Positions 46,801 to 57,117 of a stretch of DNA of 64,000 bases are shown in pieces. Source of the stretch: Paramacrobiotus metropolitanus (Eukaryota; Tardigrada; Eutardigrada; Parachela; Macrobiotidae); contig NW_026570259.1 in NCBI RefSeq assembly GCF_019649055.1, positions 744,001 to 808,000 of the forward strand, read 5' to 3'. The position numbers were made by a program, and so were the translations under genes. The notes under the pieces were generated by a model, which ran no database searches, was not told the DNA's origin, and worked only from the letters and a program-made list of their open reading frames with translations. Numbering within the stretch: position 1 is the stretch's first letter; each line of letters begins with the position of its first letter.

Positions 46801-49800
46801 CACGACATTTTTTTACGGCCATCCTTAGACGATGTAGTGCACCTTTCCGTTGTAGCCTATGTATTCGCAAAGGCTGTTTATACAATAATGACAAAATTTT
46901 TCCGTCATGCCCGTAGTTATCAGCATTTTCATTATTTTGTGCGGTGGCCTGTAGTAACTCGTAGTCTCGGACTCTCGGTTGTTTGCGTAGTTTTCGTTAG
47001 TCCCGGTAGTTTGTGTCGTTTTCGGTAATCTCGATAGTTTGGGTAGTTTTCAGTAGTCTCGGTAGTTTGCGTAGTTTTCTGTAGTCTCGGTAGTTTGCGT
47101 AGTCTTCGGTAGTCCCAGTAGTTTGTGTAGTTTCCTGTAGTCTCGGTAGTTTGTGCAGTCTTCATTGTAGTCTCATTGGTTGCGTAATTTTCGGTAGTCA
47201 CCAGTAGTCTCGGAAGCCTGTTTTTTTGAAGTTTCCTGTAACCCTAGTTCGTGTGGTTGCGTAGTCGCCTGTAGTTTTGTAGTTTTTGTGGCTCCCAGTA
47301 GTGTCGGTAGTCTTTGTAGTATACGTAGGCGCAAAACTACCAAGACTAAAACTACATAGCTCCAGACTGAGGAGAACTACAGAAACTACGCAAACTACCG
47401 AGACTACGAAACTCACTGGAAGCTACCTGAACTGAAACTCTAGCTTCACATAGCTTCAGACTACAGGAAACTACAGAAAACTACGCAAACTACCGAGACT
47501 ACAGGAAACTACAGCAAACTACGTAAACTACCGAGACTACAGGAAACTACAGAAACTGCAAACTACCAGAGACTACAAATAAACTACAGAAAACTACATG
47601 ACTTCGACACTACAGAAACTGCAATGACTACCAGGACTACAATAAACTACAGAAAACCCATGAGCTACGAGGACTACAGGAACACAATGAACTACCAGGA
47701 CTACAATAAACTACAGAAAACTACACCCAGCTACACTGCAGGAAACTGCATAAACTACCGAGACACAGAGCTACAGCCAGGCTACGTGAGCCACTGGGAC
47801 TACAGGAAACTACAGCAAACTACGCAAACTACCGAGACTACAGAGCTACAGCAAACTACGTAAACTACCGGGACTACAGGAATAACTACCGGGACTAAAG
47901 GAAACTACAGAAAACTGCACTACCAAGACTACGAGACACAGAAAACTTTAAACCTGAGACTACAAAAAACTACAGGTTACTGCCCAGACTAAGAGTGACT
48001 ACTAAGATTTTCGGAAGTCGACACACAGAATATGAAGTGTACAGGTTACTACGGTGGCTACTGGACTACGACGTGGAAGTGCGGTCATAAAAAACTGTTG
48101 TGTTCGAAGTGTGCCATATCTATAAACCTTTTGAGCAGATTATGTTGCTGATTTACCTCTTCTTTTTCCTTTTTCCGGACATCTAATTCATCTAAGAGAG
48201 CTTGCTTTTTATCACCACGCTTTTTTTCCTGTACAATAATAAGATATTATTACAAAATCCACTTCTGCTTTGTCATCAGATAATTGAAACAGAACAGAAC
48301 AGTCGCATTATTATGTGGTATATCCTGCATTTACCCAGTCGCGCTTCTTCATTGCGTAGCTGTTCAGTCGCTTTTCGTCACGCTTTTTTTTCTCTTGTGT
48401 CCAGTGAGCCTTCCATTTAGGATACTCTCTTTTTATGATACCGTCAGCTGATGCGGATGTCTTAATCAGCGCATCAGGGAATATTCCACGCTCTAGTAAG
48501 AACCGGGCATCTTCAGGGTACATCGGAAAGCCGTCGAACACCAGATTGTGTTCCCTAAATCAGTAGGTGTTAAAAACAATTGTGCCATACTTTCCTGGCG
48601 ATACCTACGCAAAAGGGCTTCCCTTCAACCACATATCAAACATTTCGGTCAGTACTTCAGTTGATAAACCCGTATCGCCAGAAAGGGCGTCAGCGTAGGC
48701 TTGTTCAGTGGCGGATAGTGGGATTGGGTTTTCTGGATCATCCTACAACGTATTTCATCACAGCTCACCTACAAAATTGTTATTGAAAAGACCCCCCTAA
48801 ATGGGCCATACCGAAAGAAATGGCAACTTGATCTTCTCACTCCTTCGGGTAATGCTTTATCGCGCTTTGGGACATCTGACGATCCCGGTAACGCTTGCTT
48901 TGGCAGTCTCCAGTATGGAGTTGGAGGATCTAAAGTATGCGTCTCCACCGGCGATTTCTGTAGTTTTGGTGTGCAGGCTTCGATCATAAAATTCCGAATG
49001 TTTATGACGAATGCATTTGTCATGTCGGCGATTTTGCGCGCGTGGGTGGTCTTTCCCGATCCCACAGCTCCCGTGACAAATATTCGCAATGGTGGCAACT
49101 GTGATACCATAAAGCACTTTACTGGTGAGTGATGACAAGAGAACAGGAAAAACACTAGCAAATACTTTGGGAGGTTGTAAATGTGGCAAATACATCTCCG
49201 GATCTTTGGTGAACTTCTCCTTGGCCTCTGGACTGCTAAAGTAACAGATTTTGTCCTTGTACATTGAAACCCCATTCTCCGCATTGCCCGGCCATAGTGT
49301 TTCCATTTCCTTTAGCGCCACTGGACAGTAGTTGGCTGTGTCGCCAATCGGCTTAGTTTTTTCAGAATTTTCGTCTGTTTTCTGCAACATATTGTTCAAC
49401 AAGCACTGCAATATGCAATGTGTTGTCGCTCTTTACTGTTTTTGCTGGCTTTGTCGTTCCATCTTCATTCTCTTCCTCCTCCTCTTCTTCGGGCTCCTCT
49501 TCCTCTTCTGGTGTTTCGTCATTGAAATCGTCAACCGAAAACCGGAATAATTCTATTAAGAAAACGTTTTAAGCAGCAATCAACCGACGACAATGTTTAT
49601 AAGGACTCACTCTCGTGGGAATCTATAACGATGTTCACCCAGTTGTCCGCGCTATCTCCAACCTGAAGGTCATGTATTCGTATCCCAGCGGCACTGCCAG
49701 CTTCTTTGAGCACAGCAATTTCCTTGTAGGCTTTGCGAAACGAGGCTTGCAGGTCTTCCCATTCTGGCTCCGTCAGTCCTAGAGTATTGCGGCCCAAGGG

Positions 49801-52800
49801 CTGTGTTGTGGTGGAAATGAAGGGAAGCGTCTTCACTCTCTCGTAGCGCACCATTACGCTGTTGTCATTGTAATGCTTCCGCAGCAATTCATAGGTCTCC
49901 GTAGAATCGCCCAGAATAACGACATCCGTAATCCGATTGATGAGCGGCAAATCCAACAGGAGAGAAAACACGTTTGGGTGAGGAAACAGATTGTCCATAA
50001 TCCACCCTTTACTGCGAAATAAGGTAATTCAAGACACAAAATACTGTAAATTATGGACTGAACCCCAATAATTACAATTGGCCGTTCTTATCCGTGACAG
50101 GCTCCATTGTGGCAGTTATTCTGTCTTTTGTCAACTGGACGTAGCGCTCGGCATCAAAGACCGACAAATCAGGAATGAAAGTTGCCATAAATCTTTCGAC
50201 GTCGCTCTGCACATCCGGATGCTCATCATCCAGGGCGGTCAATCTGGATGTCAAATCTTGGAAACTGTTGAGGGTCTGGACAATTTGCTTTTCCAGCTGC
50301 TCCATGCGGTCTACCTGTTCTTCGGTGAGATGCGGTGTCAAAGTGAAACGTGGCGTTTCCGGTCGCGTGAGCGATACAGATTCTGCAAACGACGATCTCT
50401 CTTCCAACGGTGTGTCTGGTGGGGTTCGCTCTGCAGTATGCAAATAAACTTCAACGCCTTACTCACCAAAAGTGGCTTTTGAAAAAACACTGTCAACATC
50501 CGCAGCTGTAACCATACCTTCGTTTAATATATCACTAACATCCACAGGTATATCCGCGTTCGGATTGATCATCCGTAGATCTTTGACTATGTTAAGAAAA
50601 AGCGAGACATCATGACAATCTTTCCGGAAAGCTTAAAAAAGCTATCTGTAAAAAGGTAGTAAGCAAGCATGCAAGCATACCTAGGTTCCGCATTGCTTCC
50701 TTAGTTTTAAACAACTCTTCCTCTAAGTTTGATCGAACGCGCTGGATGGCCGCTGCCGTGGCTTCTGCCCGGGCAGAGGCGAGAGCTTTTGCTTTCTGTT
50801 CTGCCGTAACCAGCTCCGCCAAATCTCCCACGTCGATAACCTTGCAATTAACGAAGCATAATTACCAGTACAACCGTCAATCAAGGAGGCAAGGTGGCGT
50901 ACGAGTACCATAGATTTGGTTTTGTCAGAAATCTTCTGAACCAGCGTAGTTTTGCCGCTTCCGATCGGTCCGAGAACAACTAGCCGCATCGGTACTCTGG
51001 GACTGGGCGGCAGCAGGTATAATCTGGGACAGCGGATGAATTTCTGCTGCCGTAATTCGTCCGCAAAAACGTACAACCGGTCCAGAAAGCTAAAGATATC
51101 ATGGTCTACATAATTAGCAACTGCGCTAGCGAAAGCGGTTTCTTAAATGTTCTACTCACGTTGAAACGAACGGCAATTTTCCGGAAATCATTTCTCCTTC
51201 GTAAACGCTGACCGGGCACAGTATACCAAAGACACTTTTCCTCCACTTCCACCGATGCGAAATGGCGCCCACATCCAGTGCTTGATCAAACTGTTTCTCC
51301 ACGTCATCTGGCACTTCTTCCATCAATGTTTGTAATGCAACCAAGTTGTTGAGAGGATGTGGAATTGGTGGCTTCTGCAGGCGCATGCATTCGAACCGCG
51401 AGAGTACCAACTGCCACGCAATTCAGAGTTATACTTCTTTTACACGTTTGCTATGCAGATACATTAAGGTTGAAATCTCATATTATACTTGCATTTGGAA
51501 TTTTGTGAAGCGGCATGTTGCCATCGATTTCCACCACTCGAAGCGGGTAATAAAGGGACATAAAATTCTAAACAAAAACAAATTCAATCACTAAAGGTGA
51601 CCTTTAAGATATTTCTTCCTAACCTCCAGCTCAGGCAGGAATGTCCGCTTATAGTCCAAATAATCTTCCTGCGTCCATTCTACCGAGTCTTCCAGCCGCA
51701 TGTAAACTGATTCACAGGGAAACTGAATCTTCCCGTTTTCAATCGGCTGTAACACAAACCATAGTTTATAGTTTACAGTTATCATGGATGCACCACATTG
51801 CACATCACATACAGCGTTGGGAAAATATAGTTGACGAAAAAAGACCAAGTCATTCTCGATGTCCTCGATCGGCTTGTCCAGTTGAGCGACTACAAGTTCT
51901 TCCGGTGTTTTTGGTCCGGTCAGATGGGTAGGTCGTCGATGATGGCCAAACGATGTCTTGGTTTTCTTGTCAAGAATGGATGGAAGGCTCGGACCCGCTT
52001 CATCGGCGCCATCAGCGCCCTTCTTGCCCTTTTTCTTCCCCGGCTTCTTTGCTGCCGCTCCAGCTGATTCCTGCTGCATTTCCGTTTCTTCTGCTCCCAC
52101 TGGTTCGGGTTCGACCTCGTCGGGTGCGTCGGTCTTCTCAGGATTGTCGTCGTCTTCCGCTTCAGAATGGTCATGGGTAGGCGTTACTAAAGCCGATTGG
52201 CCATCTACGGGCTCTCCTTCCGTGGCATACTCCTCTGGGCGCTCTGTCTAACACAATGTAGGTTTTGTAACAACAACAGGAATTCACGGTGAATGTTTCC
52301 CTCTTCAGCCGCATGTGAGAGCTCGCTCGCTTAACAAAAACCCTAAGCATACAAAACTAAACTTGAGAGATTTATGGCATAGTGCGTACTATGTTTAGTA
52401 TGCAATAAATCTCCCAGGTGATACAAGTTGGTGCTTGCTGCTATTCAGAATATTATGAATATTCAATATAATTTGATACTGAATATGATTTGGTTGTCTC
52501 ACTCACGTAAGATTTGGACTCTTCGAAAAAATTCTCCGGAACTAATACCCCGCTGGGACTGTGAAAGTACAACCTTTCTTTGCGGCGTACAGCATCCTCC
52601 AGAGGGAACTGCCAATGCAATCGACCGGTGAACCGACCGCAAATAGCATGTAGCACTCTGTTTCAATGAAATGTTCGTACTCTGATAATAATGACAAAAT
52701 CGATCTTCAGCTCCAATCGCTTCAGTATCTCAAACTGATCTTGAACGGTCATTATGCCGATATCGGGGGCAGGAAAGTCATCCAGCACGTATCCTGCAGA

Positions 52801-53398
52801 AGCGAAGATCACTTGTAAAGTCAATAGTCACTTAATACAATACATTACAAATGCCTGCTACTGAAGCATGTGCATACATGATAAAAATATATACAAACAC
52901 CAAATCCGAGTCCGAATGTGCAATGAACTCACCATAATGTTGCGCCTCGTCGGAGTGCACTTTGGCTCGAAATAGGTCCAGCACTACATCCTCGGGAACA
53001 CCGTGTGGGGAATTGAGGTGCTCTTTCAGTCGTTCTGATGTGTCCGCGCTGGCCAGGGCTTCCGTCACCACCGTTTCCGCTGTCAGCAACAAACGGGGCT
53101 ACTCACAACTGCACAAGAAGTACCAATCGATGCCCTTACGCGTCAATAAAAGGCATTTCCAAAACTGAGAGATTATCCGCGCCACAGTGCTTTTACCGGA
53201 ACCTGGGGGACCGAACACCGCGAAACAAGCAGGTTTTGTAGCCAGGTACGACGCGTTGCTCTGCATAAAAGATAAAAAATGAAGCGCAGCGGGACAGCCA
53301 ATGACGTATTCACTAAATCTGGATGAGCATCTTACCGCGATTTCGTCATAACAGTCGGGATCGGCTGTAATATCATACGCCTCGGCATGCGTCCGCAT
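43819..53398 (-). CDS. AK9: Adenylate kinase 9 (multi-domain nucleotide kinase)
   Basis: About 30 exons, about 1946 residues. In transcript order: 53398-53336, 53260-53107, 53079-52933, 52793-52681, 52608-52507, 52247-51813, 51746-51624, 51567-51493, 51410-51160, 51089-50903, 50840-50681, 50586-50467, 50430-50076, 50011-49611, 49552-49437, 49405-49166, 49098-48841, 48742-48609, 48554-48335, 48228-48157, 46727-46479, 46422-46204, 46092-45918, 45832-~45672, ~45610-45431, 45345-45128, 45065-44696, 44498-44400, 44330-44110, 44042-43819. Four P-loops mark kinase units (FGPPGSGKST, LGPIGSGKTT, TGAVGSGKTT, IGPPKGGKTV), with acidic linkers and repeated YCPV/WCPV blocks, as in AK9. AK9 phosphorylates nucleoside monophosphates and diphosphates and is linked to sperm motility. 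The intron 51494-51566 has a GC-AG pair (51492-51491 GC). The join near 45672/45610 is off by one base and unresolved. Confidence 0.88.
46940..47340. repeat. 28-base tandem array, first orientation (AK9 intron)
   Basis: Units of about 28 bases with core GTAGTCTCGGTAGTTTGCGTAG followed by TTTTC or TCTTC, about ten imperfect copies. It lies in the 1429-base intron 46728-48156 of AK9, by far the gene's longest. Confidence 0.85.
47330..48000. repeat. 28-base tandem array, inverted orientation (AK9 intron)
   Basis: About twenty imperfect copies of the reverse complement unit (core CTACGCAAACTACCGAGACT followed by ACAGGAAA). The switch point is near 47330-47345. With the neighbouring array it makes a large inverted repeat able to fold back in the AK9 pre-mRNA. 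Confidence 0.85.
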
Positions 53399-54045
53399 TT
53401 GTCTAATCTTGCAGATTCATAAATCACAGATCTGTCTTGCGATTCTTGCAGTTAGCAATAAATTCTCCAGAGCCGATGTACCATGCAAGATCCTCTGTGA
53501 AAATGCGAATGGTCGAACGGATGATGTTAGCCACAATACTGTAAAAGATACGTAGTTCCGCAGTTCTATTCCACCCCAGATTCGAAATCAACAGAAGAAC
53601 CGTTTGCCGTCTAACCAATAACTGTTAAGAAAGTAATTATTAATAGTAGCAGTTATGCTGAAAGCTTAGGAACGATAAATTATTCTGCTGCAGCGAAATC
53701 GGAATTTTTTTGTTTTGACACGTATAGTTCGGTCACTGCGATGCGTTTCAACGCACGATGCCGACGATTGCATAAGCACTTTCATAAATATCTACTGTAT
53801 ATTAATCCGATCGATGTCGTTAATTATAATAAGTATACTAGCACAGACTTTGCAATTTTAATGCCTTGCCAGCCAACTTTTGCCAAGTGGAAACCATGAG
53901 AGTCTTGCACGCACTCACTGCCACCGGTGCTCTCTTTATGGCACAAAATTTCCAGTTTTGTTACCAGTAAGTACCTAATTCTGCAGCAGTTGTAATAAGC
54001 ACAACTGGAGGTGCTTCCGGTTGCCTAACAACCAAACAGACACGT
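53399..54045. other. Intergenic gap upstream of AK9
   Basis: About 650 bases between the AK9 start and the end of the His-rich gene. No supported gene. A short plus-strand signal-like frame at 53896 was considered and rejected. Confidence 0.4.
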
Positions 54046-55591
54046 TCAGATATTAAGCCCAATGCGTCGTAATCTGCTCTGCAGTGAATCATCCACCCAG
54101 TACAGCAATAGACACGCACTAAGCGCCACAAATACTAATCCCTCCATAACATGCACCGGCGTCCTCACCCAGGTGTGCAGCAGATTCTGCACTTCATCCA
54201 CACCATCCCGGAATGATACAATCATGAGCTCCTCTGATTTATATTTTTCATCACGTTCGTATGCATCCAAATCCTTCATGATCTTACGACATGCACGGCT
54301 TTCATGCGCTGCATTCATCCTGCGCTTCTTTGGTGGTGGAACGTCCATCTTGTCAATCTGGAAGTCCTTACGCACACCCGCTGTAAAATAAATAGAAGGG
54401 GTGATATACAGCGACAGCTTTATCAGTATTTGGTTGGTTTGAAGAAATCTTACGAAGAGCGATGAATTTCTTGGTTTTCCCTGTTGTAGTATGTGTAGTC
54501 GTTGTCGCAGTTGTCGTCGTTGTTGGTTTGACCGATGGTTTCTCTGAACTGCTGAATTTAATCGGGTGTGCAGTTATCACCGGGTGGACACTACCCTTAT
54601 GATGTTCTTTTTCATGGTGGAACTTCTGAACTTTGGGTTTTTGATGGTGACCTTTTTCATCGTGTTTCTTGTGTACGATTTTTCCGTGATCATGGTGGAT
54701 TTCGGTCTCCTCCACAACTTTTGTCGGTGCGGATTCGTGCTCTTTCGGCAGCTTTGGTTTGTGCTTGTGCCCTTTTACATGGTGCTCATGATCGTTTTTC
54801 ACATCGGCCAACGCTTTGTGTATCTTCTCCGTTATCACGTGCTTGTGACGATGACGAGGGGATACCCTTTCTTCGAATTCTATGACACAAAGTTACTCTG
54901 GTCAAGCGTCGTTAAGAAAAACATAAAACCCACAATTTACGCGTAAAATTAGGTCACAGTACCTGTATCTTCTTCATCCTCGACATGCTTTTTTTGTGCT
55001 GCCCTTTTCAGCCGTCTGGAAGGTGGCTTTGGTTTCTGCACTAGAGGAAGCAGTTTTAGTACGGCATTACAGTCAGACTAACTGGCAAAAATCAGCGAAA
55101 CTTACGCAGTGTTTTCCTTTGCATGGATGCACCAGCACACCTTTCTTCTCATGCTCATCGCTGGTAATAATCCGGAAGGGATTCCCAATAAAATCGTCGA
55201 TATCGTCATCGTCGTCATCTTCATCCTTTTTCCGATGCTTGACCTTACGGTGCCGATGCGTGATCACTTTCGTATGGATCTTCGTCATGTTGGGCTCACT
55301 GATCTGCGCCGCCAGGATCTGATTACCGGATCCTGTGTGCAGCACAGCGACGTGCTTATCCGGCATCGGGGTGGTGGTGGTGGTATTGTAGGAGGATACA
55401 TTGGAGCTGCCATTGCGGACCTGCGCTATGTAGTCCAGAGAAGCCTTGCGTGCTTCCTGTTGGGCTTTCTGGTTAGCGACGGCTACCAGTATCTCTGCGA
55501 TACATAATCCTATAGCGCAACCGACAAAGAAGATTAATGCCCCTGTTTTCTTTGCCAAGGCCAGCGAATTGGCGTTCGAGGGCGCGTCCAT
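54046..55591 (-). CDS. Histidine-rich protein with N- and C-terminal membrane segments
   Basis: Four exons in transcript order: 55591-55106, 55035-54963, 54879-54454, 54380-54046, phases matching, giving 439 residues. Residues about 15-37 (ALIFFVGCAIGLCIAEILV) and about 405-425 (VFVALSACLLLYWV) are hydrophobic. Between them lie an acidic run (KKDEDDDDDDIDDF), a Cys pair (HPCKGKHC), and about 100 residues very rich in His and Lys (HHDHGKIVHKKHDEKGHH, FHHEKEHHKG). A Thr run follows, then a basic PPPKKRRM motif. Clustered histidines could bind metal ions, an inference from composition. No family recognised. It is head to head with DNAL1, 239 bases apart. Confidence 0.65.
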
Positions 55592-55830
55592 CTTTCGCTA
55601 ACAAGGATGATGCTCCCTCTGAGCATGCTCAGCCGTTGCTATGTGTCAAAACTGATTTTGAAGTTTAATACAGCGCAATGCTCACGCTAAAACAATAAAC
55701 GACCTGAGTACGTAAGTTGTAAGAGTTAGTATTTTTTCTCGAAGCTGTTGGTTTTAATAAGCGCTTTCAAAAGGCTTGCTTTTCTGATTCTTGATATCCT
55801 TCCCACGAGTTTACCGAACGTTTGCAGAAA
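55592..55830. promoter_or_regulatory. Head-to-head spacer of the His-rich gene and DNAL1
   Basis: 239 bases between divergent start codons, so both promoters must be in or near this interval. No defined element seen. Confidence 0.3.
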
Positions 55831-56801
55831 ATGGCGGTAAGAAGGCTAACTTTACGTTGAATATAGTAGTTTCTTTACTTTTAAAACGTCAAGACGTTAT
55901 CATAAATATTTGTTATTATTAGTATACTCGTACTGCTTTATTTTTAGAAAGGAGGCAATTCAACGTCCATAAAAGACGCGCTAGTGAAAGCGGTAATCAA
56001 AATTATGCATAATTTTAGATACCCATAAGCTTAAAATTAAAGAATTAACGATTACGAAATCTATGCAAATGTGCTTACAGCGCTTTACAGGAGGCGGCAG
56101 CAAAAGAGCGAGGTGAAGAATGGAGTTTAAAGATGATCAAGCTGAACGGTCAAATGCCACCTATTGACAAAATGGACAGCACGCTCAATATGCTCGGCGA
56201 ATGTGAGTAAGTTAAGTTGTATGGCGTGTAAAAATTAACTCACCATGATATTTGGGTATACAGGTATTTGTCACTCTCCACGAACATCATCGATCGCATA
56301 TCCAACCTGGGCGCGCTCAGTAAGAATGCTGCGATGAAAAAGTAAAGTGTCATGTTCCGATTGGTTATCTTGCAGAAAACCTGAAAATATTGGCCCTCGG
56401 AAGGAATTACATTAAATCCCTGGCGGGAATCGAAGCAGCGTCCGAAACGTTAGAACAACTGTGGTTATCGTACAATATGATCGATAAACTGAAAGGCATT
56501 CAAGCCATGAAAAAGTTGAAGATACTGTACATGGCGTATAATCTCGTTAAAGACTGGGCGGAGTATGCCCGACTGAATGAAGTTCCTACTTTGGAGGAAA
56601 TATGTTTTTTCGGTATGTACTACAAAACCGATGTAAGATCCGTGCTGACGATTAAAGCATTGGATTTTCCTAATAGGCAACCCAGTGGCCAATGCTTTCG
56701 ATGACCCGGAGGAATGGAGAAATCAAGCAAGTAAGCGAGCTCCGCGTCTCCGGAAAATAGACGGCAAACCGACCGGTTCCGCCCCATCTGGACCAGAGTA
56801 A
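55831..56801 (+). CDS. DNAL1: Axonemal dynein light chain 1
   Basis: Six exons: 55831-55836, 55948-55992, 56091-56206, 56264-56319, 56376-56612, 56677-56801, phases exact, giving 194 residues (human 190). The first coding exon is just six bases (ATGGCG). Conserved motifs run in order: [84 protein letters not shown] and GNPV. These match DNAL1 throughout. DNAL1 is a leucine-rich repeat light chain bound to the gamma heavy chain of outer-arm dynein that helps tether it to the microtubule. High confidence. Confidence 0.96.
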
Positions 56802-57117
56802 ATTCCAGCAACGTGGTGACTAGTGACACGTAATAACCACTTTCAGATCGAAGTTGTTTAATTCCGTGCAAGGACCAAACTGTTAATAAACATTCTAGCA
56901 GGGTGACAAAGCCAAAACTGTATCTTTTTAACACTATGCGTTACTGTCACACAATTAAAACGGTACGATACTTATCGTTAGTAAACGGTACTTAGTAAAC
57001 AAACAACAGAAAGCCAAAAGAAGTGCTTTTATCGATAATTAAACGATTCTTGTCTCGACTGCAGCGCGATTTTATAAAAAAGCTTACGATGCAAAGCTAC
57101 CACAGTGACAAGCCCAA
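56802..57117. other. Intergenic gap
   Basis: 316-base spacer between convergent DNAL1 and ADRM1. Nothing else seen. Confidence 0.4.

Noticed and set aside
46932-47863. Thr/Tyr-rich repetitive frames on both strands
   Set aside because: Translations of the 28-base tandem arrays in the AK9 intron. They appear on both strands and have no start context or conserved feature.
53896-54056. Possible 45-residue secreted cysteine peptide on the plus strand
   Set aside because: It needs an intron of only 20 bases, too short for normal splicing. Without it the frame stops after 24 codons.
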